A stretch of 45,583 nucleotides of DNA from assembly GCA_020849625.1 (NCBI GenBank), contig JADLFV010000114.1:1-45583 (forward strand), given 5' to 3'. A model generated the notes under the pieces. The model was not told the origin of the DNA. It searched no databases and saw nothing but the letters and a program-made list of their open reading frames with translations. This DNA is from Phycisphaeraceae bacterium. GTDB taxonomy: Bacteria > Planctomycetota > Phycisphaerae > Phycisphaerales > Phycisphaeraceae. The position numbers and the translations under genes were made by a program. Shown in pieces: positions 16,771-25,090 of the stretch. Position 1 is the first letter of the stretch. Each line of letters begins with the position of its first letter.

Positions 16771-17799
16771 TCAAGCGTTGGTGGGTGGTGGCGTGTGCAG
16801 GGCCTGTCTGATTTTGTGGGCACTGGTCCCGGCCGAGAAATAGAACCAGGCGCCGACGAGGCTGATGAGGATGGTGATGCCGCGGATCAGCAGCATGGCG
16901 GAGAGGGCGACCTCGTACTCGATATCGTAGTGTCGGGCGGCGTAGATGAACATGCCATCAACCAGTCCGATGCCATTAATGGTGATCGGCAGCATACCGA
17001 TGACGGCGGTGGCGGCGAGCATGATGACCAGGCCGCTGAGTTGCGGCGGCTCGTCGAGGGCGGTCAGCAGCAGCCAGTAGAAGGTGATGGTGTGCGCGTG
17101 GAAGATGACGCTGACGCCCAGGCAGGACCAGGCGGTGCGTCCGGGATGTCGCTTGAAATCGTCGAACAGGGCCAGCACGTTCTGAATTTTGCGCGGCAAT
17201 TTGGGGGCCAACCGTTCGATCACCCGGGTGCGCGTCATCAACAGCAGCGCCAGCAGGCCCACGATGGCCACGGCCCCGCCCAGCGGCACCGCCTTGTTCG
17301 ACAGCGGATGTGCGCCGGGCAGCGTCAACCGCCATGTGGCGGCCATGTATCCCAATGCCAGCAGCACCAGCAGCCCGGACAGGCGCTCGATGAACACCGC
17401 GACCACGGCCCCGGCCCGCGATACGCCGTTGTCCAGCGTCTTGATGATGCGATAGCCGTCGCCTCCGATGTTGGTCGGCAGGAAGTTGTTGAAGAAGACC
17501 GCCACGTAGTACCAGCGGTGCAGATCGTTGAAGCGCTGATCGATGCCGTGGATCAGCAGCGTCTGCTTCCACTTGTACGCGCTCAACGGCACGCTCAGGA
17601 ACATCATCACCACCACCAGCAGCAGCAGCCCTAGGTTGGGATTCTCGATGGTGTGCAGCAGACGGGTGAAGTCGGTCTGCCAGAGAATGACGGCGCACAA
17701 CAGGAGCGTGACCACGGCTTTGATCGCCAGCAGCCATCGCTTCCTGTTCAGCGGCGTCCGTGTCGGGATGATCGGCGTCTTCTGTCCCGGACTGTTCAT
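16771..17799 (-). CDS. UPF0104/LPG-synthase-TM-like membrane protein
   Basis: This 342-residue polytopic inner-membrane protein of the flippase-like UPF0104 (AglD/MprF transmembrane) family has about eight TM segments. Conserved spots are FFNNFLPTNIGGDGYRI (about residues 82-98), the charged FIERLSGLL, and LPITINGIGLVDG near the end. Family members occur in glycan and lipid pathways; the activity here is unknown, with lipid-linked intermediate transport possible. The ATG at 17799 is preferred to an upstream TTG (17811). A distant paralogue lies at 20292-21302. Confidence 0.82.
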   Translation of the reverse strand: MNSPGQKTPIIPTRTPLNRKRWLLAIKAVVTLLLCAVILWQTDFTRLLHTIENPNLGLLLLVVVMMFLSVPLSAYKWKQTLLIHGIDQRFNDLHRWYYVAVFFNNFLPTNIGGDGYRIIKTLDNGVSRAGAVVAVFIERLSGLLVLLALGYMAATWRLTLPGAHPLSNKAVPLGGAVAIVGLLALLLMTRTRVIERLAPKLPRKIQNVLALFDDFKRHPGRTAWSCLGVSVIFHAHTITFYWLLLTALDEPPQLSGLVIMLAATAVIGMLPITINGIGLVDGMFIYAARHYDIEYEVALSAMLLIRGITILISLVGAWFYFSAGTSAHKIRQALHTPPPTNA

Positions 17800-17821
17800 G
17801 GATGAACTCAAGAGCAGCGGT

Positions 17822-19051
17822 TCAGGATGAAAGCAGTTGCGTGACCGCGGCGATCACGTCGCGCACATCGTCATCGCTCAGGGCCGGCGTCAGCGGCAGA
17901 CTGACGGTCTGACGCCCGATGTGCATGGCATGCGGATAATCGGTCGGCCGCACGTGATAATGCTGCTGATAGAACGGATGCTCGGGGATGGAAAGGTAAT
18001 GCACGCCCACGCCGATGTGGTGGGCGGTCATGCCGTCGACGAACTGATCGCGGCTGATGCCGCAGCGCTCCTGCTCGACGAGGATGGTGTACAGGTGATA
18101 CGCGTGGCGGGTGTCGGGCTGCGGCGGGACGGGCGTGACGATCGGCAGGTTGGCGAAGGCCTGATCGTAGCGCTGCCAGATAGCGCGGCGGCGCTGCCAG
18201 TTGGCTTCCACGCGGGCAAGCTGGTGCAGGCCGATCGACGCCTGCAGGTCCATCATGTTGTATTTGAACCCGGCATCGAGCACGGCATAGTGCTTGTAGC
18301 CGCTGTCGCCAAAGCGGTGCCAGGCGTCCTTGCTCATGCCATGCAGGGCCAATCGCTTCAAGCGTGCGGCATCAGCTTCGTGAGGGGTCAGGATCATGCC
18401 GCCTTCGCCAGTGACCACGTTCTTGGTCACGTAGAAGCTGAAGCAGCCGAAGTCGCCGAAGGTGCCCGCTTTGCGGCCGTGGTATTCGGTCTCGATGGCG
18501 TGGGCGCAGTCCTCGATCAGCAGCAGGTTGTGCTGTTTAGCCAGGGCGACGATGGCGTCCATGTCGCAGGCCCGGCCGGCAAAGTGCACGGGGATGATGG
18601 CTCGCGTGCGCGGCGTGATCTTTTCAGCGATGCGGGCGGGATTGATGTTCATCGTCTGCGGATCGACGTCGGCCAGCACGGGTGCGCCGTCGGCGTGGAT
18701 GATGGCGTTGACGGTGGCGCAGAAGGTCAGCGGCGTGGTGATGACCTCGTCGCCAGGCTTGAGCCCGGCCCCCAGCATGCTCAGGTGCAGCGCGGCCGTG
18801 CAGGAGTTGACGGCAATGGCGTGTCCGCCGCCGACGTAGTCGCTCATGGCCTTTTCAAACTGCGCGGTGCGCGGGCCGGTGCCGATCCAGCCGCTTTGCA
18901 TGCAGGCGATGACCTCGTCGATCTCCGGCTGCTCGAACTTCGGCGCGCCGAAAACCAGGAAGCGATCCTTGGGTCGCACCGGCCGGCTCTGCGCTTCGGT
19001 GATGCGGTGCTGACCGGTGACAGGAACCGTCTCAGTGGGATGGCTGGACAT
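17822..19051 (-). CDS. DegT/DnrJ/EryC1/StrS-family sugar aminotransferase
   Basis: This 409-residue PLP enzyme transfers an amino group from Glu/Gln to a keto-sugar nucleotide, giving an amino sugar for the EPS. It shows SGWIGTGPRTAQFE, VNSCTAALHL, TPLTFCATVNAI, IEDCAHAIE (PLP-contact Asp181) and the Schiff-base Lys210 in FYVTKNVVTGEGG. Length and order of motifs are standard. The start ATG at 19051 gives an N-terminal extension of about 30 residues before FLVFGAP, longer than usual, so the true start could be internal. It sits with an acyltransferase and, further off, a Gfo/Idh/MocA oxidoreductase, a set compatible with an acetamido sugar. Confidence 0.92.
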   Translation of the reverse strand: MSSHPTETVPVTGQHRITEAQSRPVRPKDRFLVFGAPKFEQPEIDEVIACMQSGWIGTGPRTAQFEKAMSDYVGGGHAIAVNSCTAALHLSMLGAGLKPGDEVITTPLTFCATVNAIIHADGAPVLADVDPQTMNINPARIAEKITPRTRAIIPVHFAGRACDMDAIVALAKQHNLLLIEDCAHAIETEYHGRKAGTFGDFGCFSFYVTKNVVTGEGGMILTPHEADAARLKRLALHGMSKDAWHRFGDSGYKHYAVLDAGFKYNMMDLQASIGLHQLARVEANWQRRRAIWQRYDQAFANLPIVTPVPPQPDTRHAYHLYTILVEQERCGISRDQFVDGMTAHHIGVGVHYLSIPEHPFYQQHYHVRPTDYPHAMHIGRQTVSLPLTPALSDDDVRDVIAAVTQLLSS

Positions 19052-19079
19052 AGTGTGTGATTCGCAGGTGAAGCGTGGC

Positions 19080-20270
19080 TCAGGATTGGTGCAGGGACTG
19101 GTGGCAGTGGCCGTGCGAGCCGCAGCCGTGAACGGTCTGCTCCAGTCCTTCCAGGATCAGGCGGGCGGTGCGGTCCCAGTCGAAGTGGGCCGATCGCTTG
19201 AGGCTTCGTGCAGCCAGGTCGTGCCGCAGCGATTCATCTTCCAGCGCTCGCAGCATCTGGCGTGCGAAGTCGGCCGGATCATGTGGGTCAGCAAAGAGCA
19301 CGGCCTCGCCGCCGATGTCCGGGCAGCCGCCGGTCTTGGACGCCACGATGGGGCGCCCGCAGGCCATCGCCTGCATCAACGTGTTGGGGCAACCCTCGTA
19401 GAAAGAGGGGATCACGAACAGATCCGCCAGGTTATAGAGCTTGGCCAGATCCTCGAAGGGCACCCATTCGATGAGACGGACGCGCTCCAGGTCGCTGTTC
19501 TTGAAACCCAGGTGCATCAGGTACTCATGCACCTGGCGGCCGGCGATGACCAGGTGGTGCGGCACGCGATCGCGGATCTGCATGAAGGCCCGCAGGGCGG
19601 TCTCGGGATTCTTACCGCCGTGGAAGGAATTGGCATGATCCAGGCCCGGATGTGTGACGCGCGTGACGTTGAGGATGTAATGTTGCGGCAGATGGAGTCT
19701 GGCGCGGAAATCCTCCAGCGCGGCGCGATCGTCGATGGGCTGGAACTGCTCATGCGTGGCGGAGTAGGCGATTTTGGTGTTGGCGAACGGGCGCTTGAGG
19801 AATTTGCGATTCTCGTCCAGGATGAACTGCGAGTTGGGGAAGAAGTAAGCCGCCTTGCGCACGTACAGCGGCAGCAGCAGCTTCATGTAGAAGGTGTTGA
19901 ACCAGGGATAGTGCTGGGGCCAGGCGTACCACACCGGCTCCTGCAATCCCATCGTCACCGGGCAATGACTGATCAGCGGCACGCTGAACTTGGGATTGAA
20001 CAGCACATCGACCTTCTCGCGCCGCGCCTGCCATGGCACCGAGACCTGATCCCACCACAGTTTGTTGTGGCCAGTCAACAGCACCTCTTTGACGTTGGGA
20101 TGATCCGCGAAGCCGCCCAGGTATTTGTCGCTGCGATAGAACAGCACGTACTGGTGCTGCGGCCCGACGCGCAACATGCCGCGCACGTAGCCATCAACCA
20201 CGGCCCGAAAGCCGCTGTCCTGATCCATCGCACGCATCATGACGCCGATTTTCAACTTACGCTTCTCCAC
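19080..20270 (-). CDS. family 4 glycosyltransferase with altered EX7E motif
   Basis: This 396-residue GT-B enzyme has a C-terminal nucleotide-sugar domain with YILNVTRVTHP, HHLVIAGR, VRLIEWVPFEDLA and LFVIPSFYEGCPNTLMQAMA, then SKTGGCPDIGG. The second Glu of the EX7E motif is Gln here (EGCPNTLMQ), unlike most of the other GT4 enzymes in the locus. The C-terminus is Cys/His-rich (HGCGSHGHCH), which could bind metal. The first codon at 20270 is GTG. A TTG at 20255, with GGAG 9 nt before it, is a credible alternative that would start just before KIGVMMRAM. It is in series with the aminotransferase gene (gap 28 nt). Confidence 0.85.
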   Translation of the reverse strand: MEKRKLKIGVMMRAMDQDSGFRAVVDGYVRGMLRVGPQHQYVLFYRSDKYLGGFADHPNVKEVLLTGHNKLWWDQVSVPWQARREKVDVLFNPKFSVPLISHCPVTMGLQEPVWYAWPQHYPWFNTFYMKLLLPLYVRKAAYFFPNSQFILDENRKFLKRPFANTKIAYSATHEQFQPIDDRAALEDFRARLHLPQHYILNVTRVTHPGLDHANSFHGGKNPETALRAFMQIRDRVPHHLVIAGRQVHEYLMHLGFKNSDLERVRLIEWVPFEDLAKLYNLADLFVIPSFYEGCPNTLMQAMACGRPIVASKTGGCPDIGGEAVLFADPHDPADFARQMLRALEDESLRHDLAARSLKRSAHFDWDRTARLILEGLEQTVHGCGSHGHCHQSLHQS

Positions 20271-20291
20271 CTTGCAGTACGCAGTTCATCT

Positions 20292-21302
20292 CTATGGGGA
20301 TCGACTAATTGATTCTAAAGCCGGTGTTATCGGAGGCGACTCCTGACGCCGCGGCGGCCGACCCCCGTCGATCAGCAACTGCCACAACCACCAAGGTAGC
20401 AAAGCCGCAGTCTGCACTATTCTACCCGCAAAAGCGATGGCCACAGCTTCGGTCGGCGTCGCCCCCGCCCAGGCCAGCAGGGCCGCGAAAGCTGCATCGA
20501 ACACCCCCAGCCCGTCCATCGACACCGGCAGCCGCGCCAGCAGGATCGACAACGGTACCGCCCCCGTGAAAAACAGCAGACCCACCTCGATCCCCATGCC
20601 CCGGGCTATCAGCCAGCAGTGCAGCACCGGCGTCATCTGCTCCAGCAGGCTCAACAGGAAGAAAACGATCAGCGTACCGCGATGCCTGCCGAACGTGCGG
20701 TAGCCATCGTGAAACTTGCGCATGGTGGTCGCGATCCGGTTATCCCGCCATCGCCCCAACAGCTTTTCGTGCAGTAGGTTAAACGCTGCATCGTGGAACG
20801 AGCAGGCCAGGGCGACCATGCCAGCCAGCAGCGTCGCTCCCGCGATCGCCAGCACCGGCAGCATCCAGCCCTCGGCATGCCCCAGCATGACCAGCACCCC
20901 GACGGCCACCATGCCCATGACCAGGGCTGCCAGGAACCCGATCAGCCGTTCCATCACCACCGTGGCCGTGACGCGATGGGCGTCGAGCCCCTGTCGGCGC
21001 GTGGCGTAAATCCGCACCGCATCCGCGCCGATGGTCGAGGGCATGACCATGCCCCAGATCATGGCGGCACAATAAATCCGCACCCCGCGCCACAGCGGCA
21101 GCCGCTGGTCCAGGCTGTTCAGCAGCAGCCCCCACTTGTAGGTCATCAGCACGCGGTCGGCCGTGATCACCGCCACCGTGGCCAGGGCGTACCACGGGTC
21201 CAGCTCCGCCATTTGCGCCAGCAGCGGGCGCACGCCCCCCATCATCCAGACGAGCACGCCCAGCAACACGGCACTGATCATCAACTTGATAAAAAGTTTC
21301 AT
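20292..21302 (-). CDS. second UPF0104/LPG-synthase-TM-like membrane protein
   Basis: This 336-residue polytopic protein resembles the product of 16771-17799: an N-terminal TM helix, MIWGMVMPSTIGADAVRIYA (matching the NNFLPTNIGGD region), VVMERLIGFLAAL, and LPVSMDGLGVFDA. It probably plays a transport or lipid-modification role at the inner membrane; the activity is unknown. It is the first minus-strand gene left of the plus-strand methyltransferase, so it may open a second transcription unit. ATG at 21302; no clear Shine-Dalgarno. The C-terminal tail is Pro/Arg-rich. Confidence 0.8.
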   Translation of the reverse strand: MKLFIKLMISAVLLGVLVWMMGGVRPLLAQMAELDPWYALATVAVITADRVLMTYKWGLLLNSLDQRLPLWRGVRIYCAAMIWGMVMPSTIGADAVRIYATRRQGLDAHRVTATVVMERLIGFLAALVMGMVAVGVLVMLGHAEGWMLPVLAIAGATLLAGMVALACSFHDAAFNLLHEKLLGRWRDNRIATTMRKFHDGYRTFGRHRGTLIVFFLLSLLEQMTPVLHCWLIARGMGIEVGLLFFTGAVPLSILLARLPVSMDGLGVFDAAFAALLAWAGATPTEAVAIAFAGRIVQTAALLPWWLWQLLIDGGRPPRRQESPPITPALESISRSP

Positions 21303-21462
21303 GCCTATAATGTCGCAGGTATCCCTGAGTAACCTCGGCTGAGGCCGGTCTGCCGGCCGTGGCGTTAAGGAATCCGACGCGACGGCCTGTTATTCAGAGA
21401 TCCCAGAGTTACGATTTCGGTTGCGGGCATGAGCGGCGTCAAAGTTGTATCAGGGGACGTCC
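21303..21462. promoter_or_regulatory. divergent intergenic region
   Basis: This 160-nt spacer separates the minus-strand membrane gene (start 21302) from the plus-strand methyltransferase (start 21463). A perfect TATAAT occurs on the plus strand at 21306-21311, with TTGATA at 21286-21291. The spacing is only 14 nt, so the promoter call is weak. A 6-bp GGCCGG/CCGGCC hairpin (21343-21358) sits centrally. A Shine-Dalgarno AGGGGA (21452-21457) precedes the GTG start at 21463. No clear minus-strand promoter was found. Confidence 0.35.
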
Positions 21463-22203
21463 GTGAGCGATCGCTCAAAACCATCCGTTGCCCAGCATAC
21501 GCGCTCGCCGGAAACGCTGCGGCAGAAGTTCGCTCGTCTGCGCCGCGAAGGGCGATTGGGCCTGGCGGTGCGCGGCCAGATCGGCAACTTGGTTTCGGCC
21601 GTGGGTGAACGTGTCGGATCGCAGCCGCTGATCTTCAATCGCCTGACCTTCAGCATGTTTCACCGCGGAGCTCTGGAGACCGCTCCGGCCGCGGTCGAGG
21701 GACTGCTCGCACTTTATCCGCAACTGCGCACGGCGGTGGACCTGGGCTGCGGCACCGGCGTGTATCTGCACCAGTTGCAGAATCGCAGCCTGGAAGTGTT
21801 CGGCTACGAACACTCCGCGCATGCCCGCGCTGCTGCGCGCAGGTTGTATGGCCTGCCGGTGCAGCCGTTCGATCTGAACGATTTTCCCGGCGTCGAACGT
21901 GCCTGTGATCTGTGCCTGTGCATCGAGGTGGCTCACTACCTGCCGCCGGCCCTGGGTGATCGACTCGTTCAACATTGCGCCCGCTGCGCTCCGCTGGTCA
22001 TGTTCTCGTCCGCGCAGCCCGGCCAGCACGGCTATGGGCATATCAACGCCCAGCCGCCGCAGTATTGGATCAATCGCTTTCACCAGTTGGGCTTCTGTCT
22101 GCATGAATCTCGCACCGATCAACTGCGACAGTTCATCCGGCAAAACATCCGTCGCGGGTTCTGGCTGGCCAACAATCTCTGTCTGCTGGAACGCGCCACC
22201 TGA
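21463..22203 (+). CDS. class I SAM-dependent methyltransferase
   Basis: This is the only plus-strand gene supported in the window (246 residues). The SAM-binding motif VDLGCGTGVYL, the acidic end of strand 2 (FGYEHS) and LCLCIEVAHYLPP (motif IV/post-I region) place it in the class I group. The substrate is unknown; methylation of a sugar or lipid-linked glycan fits the context. The GTG at 21463 is chosen because AGGGGA lies 5 nt upstream; a TTG at 21445 has no ribosome site. It converges on the glycerol-3-phosphate dehydrogenase homologue with a 6-nt gap and no terminator, and splits the minus-strand array in two. Confidence 0.82.
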   Translation: MSDRSKPSVAQHTRSPETLRQKFARLRREGRLGLAVRGQIGNLVSAVGERVGSQPLIFNRLTFSMFHRGALETAPAAVEGLLALYPQLRTAVDLGCGTGVYLHQLQNRSLEVFGYEHSAHARAAARRLYGLPVQPFDLNDFPGVERACDLCLCIEVAHYLPPALGDRLVQHCARCAPLVMFSSAQPGQHGYGHINAQPPQYWINRFHQLGFCLHESRTDQLRQFIRQNIRRGFWLANNLCLLERAT

Positions 22204-22209
22204 AGCCGG

Positions 22210-23892
22210 TCACGCCACGCGCTTGCGGATGTTGGCGGGGAACTTCTCGATGCACTGTTCGACCTGTTGATTTCGGGTCGTTTGATCCCAGCCCAGTTCG
22301 CGGGCCATCAGATCGGCGCAGGTTTCGATCACCGACCGACCCGGATACGCGGCTGTGCCCAGGTCGGTGCGCCTCAGCACCACGTCGTGCACCGTCTGGG
22401 CCATCTCATCGCGCACGGCGTGAACGACTTCAGCGTGCAGCGTGCGCCCGTCGGGGAACACAGCAGCCAGTTCGCTGTGCTCGTCCGCCAGTTTGACCAC
22501 ATCATCGGCGCGCGTGCCGTGGTTGTGGGCCAGGTGACTGGCAATTGCTTCACCGAAGCGCGCTAGTGTTCTAGCCAGGGCGGCGAAGTCGGTGATATCG
22601 CCGCCGACGAGCGGTGTGCTGCGCGAATCGACGCCATCCGGCGCGCTGCACCCCAGCTTCCGGAATGCGATGTTGACCGCCTTGACCGCTTCCAGGGGGC
22701 TGGTGGTGTAGCGCACGCCGATCAGCGTGATCAGCCCGTCGAGTTGCCGCTCCTTGGCGTGATCGACCAGGCGCGAGCGGTGGGCGAACTTCAGGTCGCC
22801 TTCTTCCTGTTCGTTTTCACCGAAGGGAATCAGGCCGGCATTCCACATGCTCACGTCATCGCCGCTGAGCTTGAGCCCGTCGTAGGCGCCGTTGATCTCG
22901 TCGAGGAACTTTTCGATCTCAGCATCGGTGACGGTGAACTGATCGGGATGGCCCTTATAGACCTTGTGCCAGACGCCGACCAGCGTGGCGTGGTTCTGCC
23001 AGGGCACGAGGAACAGGTGCCGCGCTCCGCGGCTGAGCATGGCCTCGGGGTCGTGCGATTGTGCCTGCAGCGCCAGAGCGTGCGGCGGCGCAACCAGTTG
23101 ACGATCCACCACCAGGAACGCATCACGTGACCAATACACCGGCGGATCGATGGACTTGCCCAACGCCCTGGCCAGTAATCCCTCGGCATAGGGGCCGGCC
23201 GCGTTCAGCACAACCTTGGCTTTGATGGTCAGGTCATGGCCGGCCAGCGTGTCGCGGGCTTCGATGCCGCCGATGCGATCGCCTTCACGAATCAGGTTGA
23301 CCGCCTCGACATAATTGGCTGCCACCGCGCCGTGCTTGACGGCCGTTTCGACAAAGGCCAGCACCAGTCGCGGCGGATTGAACATCTGACCGTCGCAGAA
23401 AACGCCCGCCCCGGTCAGCCCTTGCGGGCTGAGGCCGGGGTAACGGGCGAGCACTTGGTCACGATTGAGCGTGTGGCCGCGCGGCACGTGACGGGCCGGA
23501 TCGGCCACGCCGTTGTTGCGGTCGAAGGTGACCGTGTCATAGATCGTCATCGCTGCCCGCAGGGCGGGCTTGCTTTTCATGCCCATGCCGTAGGTCGGCA
23601 CCACGATTGGCAGCGGATGGGCCAGGTGCGGCGCCACGCGGATGAAGCTGCGCCTGGCACAGGCGGATTCGCGCACGCGGATCAGGTCAGCATGCTGCAG
23701 ATAGCGCAGTCCGCCGTGCAGCAGCTTGTAGCTGTGAGCGCTGGTGGCCGAGCAGAAATCGCCGCGCTCGATCAGGGCGACGTTCAGGCCGCGCTGGGCG
23801 GCATCGTTGGCTGCGCAGGCGCCGAAGATGCCGCCGCCGATCACCAGCAGGTCGAAGGTCCGTTCCGTCAGTGCGTTCAGATCACGTTGCAT
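22210..23892 (-). CDS. glpD: FAD-dependent glycerol-3-phosphate dehydrogenase homologue
   Basis: This 560-residue flavoprotein of the GlpD/GlpA family oxidises glycerol-3-phosphate to dihydroxyacetone phosphate, feeding electrons to quinone at the membrane. The FAD-binding LLVIGGGIFGACAANDAA is at residues 15-32. It is followed by SAHSYKLLHGGLRYLQ and later by the DAO C-terminal region with GVRYTTSPLEA. Length is normal. Its place inside an EPS operon (6 nt from the GT4 gene upstream) is unusual. It could supply or remove glycerol-phosphate for a teichoic-like substituent, act on a related polyol-phosphate, or simply be metabolic cargo. The symbol reflects family, not a tested role. Confidence 0.85.
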   Translation of the reverse strand: MQRDLNALTERTFDLLVIGGGIFGACAANDAAQRGLNVALIERGDFCSATSAHSYKLLHGGLRYLQHADLIRVRESACARRSFIRVAPHLAHPLPIVVPTYGMGMKSKPALRAAMTIYDTVTFDRNNGVADPARHVPRGHTLNRDQVLARYPGLSPQGLTGAGVFCDGQMFNPPRLVLAFVETAVKHGAVAANYVEAVNLIREGDRIGGIEARDTLAGHDLTIKAKVVLNAAGPYAEGLLARALGKSIDPPVYWSRDAFLVVDRQLVAPPHALALQAQSHDPEAMLSRGARHLFLVPWQNHATLVGVWHKVYKGHPDQFTVTDAEIEKFLDEINGAYDGLKLSGDDVSMWNAGLIPFGENEQEEGDLKFAHRSRLVDHAKERQLDGLITLIGVRYTTSPLEAVKAVNIAFRKLGCSAPDGVDSRSTPLVGGDITDFAALARTLARFGEAIASHLAHNHGTRADDVVKLADEHSELAAVFPDGRTLHAEVVHAVRDEMAQTVHDVVLRRTDLGTAAYPGRSVIETCADLMARELGWDQTTRNQQVEQCIEKFPANIRKRVA

Positions 23893-23898
23893 GATTTT

Positions 23899-25071
23899 TT
23901 ACCGCGCCATGGCGCGCTCGAAAGCGTCGAGATAGAGCTTGCAGTTGTGGTCGATGTGAAGCTCAGCGATGTCCTGTTGATTGTGGCGACCCATGTCCGC
24001 AGCCAGGGCGGGATTATCGCGGATCTTCATCACAGCTTCAGCGATCCGGTCGGCGTTTTCGATCGGCACCAGCAGGCCGTTGCGCGGCTCGTGGATCAGA
24101 TCGACCTGCCCGCCGTTGTCCGTCGCCACCACGGGCAAGCCCGCTTCCATCGCTTCCTGCACCACGATGCCCAGGCCCTCGTGCAGCGAGGAAAGCACGT
24201 AGCAATCACTCTGCCGCAGCAGGCGATAGATGCTCTCGCGGCTCTGGTAGCCCAGCAGATGGACCCTGTCCGCCACATGCTCCTGCGCCGCAAGCTGCTT
24301 CAACTCAGCATCCAGCGGGCCGTCACCGACGATGCTCAACTGCACGTCCCGCGGCAGCTTCTTCATGGCGCGAACCAGGTGGTTAAATCCCTTGCGCTTC
24401 ACGAGTCGGCCGACGCTAATCAGTCGAAAAATGCCGTCATTGGGCTTGGTGATCGTAGCCGCACCTTCCGGGAGCACTTCCGGGGGCGGGGGAGGCGTGG
24501 GGCGGAAGCCGTAGTTGATCACCTGGATGTCGCGCGTGATCTGATAATGCTCGATGGCGCGTTTTTTCGTGTCGGAACTGATGGCGACCACATGATCGGC
24601 TTTGCCGATGACCCAGCGATTGACCGCCCGCAGCGGGGCGCTGCGGTGGGGCGAGGACTTTTTGGACGGATCGTAGATGTCGCCGCCGATGATTGTCAGC
24701 ACGTTGGGTACGCCCAGCCAGCGAGCGATGAAATGCGCGGCCGGGCCGGTGGGAATGGAAAAGTGGGTGTTGATCACGTCGGCCCGCTGTTTGAGTTTGC
24801 TTCGATGAAACAGCCCGTACAGCATGGCAGAAAGCACGAAGATGCCCATGGTCAGGAACGTGGCGGTGGCGCGCTGCTTGCGGCCGAAGCAGGAAACGCG
24901 GATGACCTCAACGCCGCGCAGGTTCTCGAATTTGGGCAGGCCCTTGCCGTGCGCGGTGAGCACGGTGACTTTGTGACCCGCCCGGGCCCAGGCCTCGGCA
25001 TACTGGCTGGCGCCAATGCCACCGCCGCCGCCCAGGGGCGGATATTCGTAACAGATCTGGAGAATGTTCAC
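23899..25071 (-). CDS. family 4 glycosyltransferase
   Basis: This 390-residue GT-B enzyme acts in EPS assembly. The N-terminal domain has the Gly-rich YEYPPLGGGGGIGASQ loop (about 8-23). The C-terminal domain has LISVGRLVKRKG, VQLSIVGDGPL, HLLGYQSRE and the intact EX7E in HEGLGIVVQEAM, then ATDNGGQVDLI. A Pro-rich linker (PTPPPPPEV) between the domains coincides with one copy of the repeated 16-mer (24477-24492). The start is GTG at 25071, with AGGG 9 nt upstream; the open frame continues to 25155 but without similarity. It lies 19 nt after the epimerase gene. Confidence 0.9.
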   Translation of the reverse strand: MNILQICYEYPPLGGGGGIGASQYAEAWARAGHKVTVLTAHGKGLPKFENLRGVEVIRVSCFGRKQRATATFLTMGIFVLSAMLYGLFHRSKLKQRADVINTHFSIPTGPAAHFIARWLGVPNVLTIIGGDIYDPSKKSSPHRSAPLRAVNRWVIGKADHVVAISSDTKKRAIEHYQITRDIQVINYGFRPTPPPPPEVLPEGAATITKPNDGIFRLISVGRLVKRKGFNHLVRAMKKLPRDVQLSIVGDGPLDAELKQLAAQEHVADRVHLLGYQSRESIYRLLRQSDCYVLSSLHEGLGIVVQEAMEAGLPVVATDNGGQVDLIHEPRNGLLVPIENADRIAEAVMKIRDNPALAADMGRHNQQDIAELHIDHNCKLYLDAFERAMAR

Positions 25072-25090
25072 GTTGATTGACCCTGTCGGG

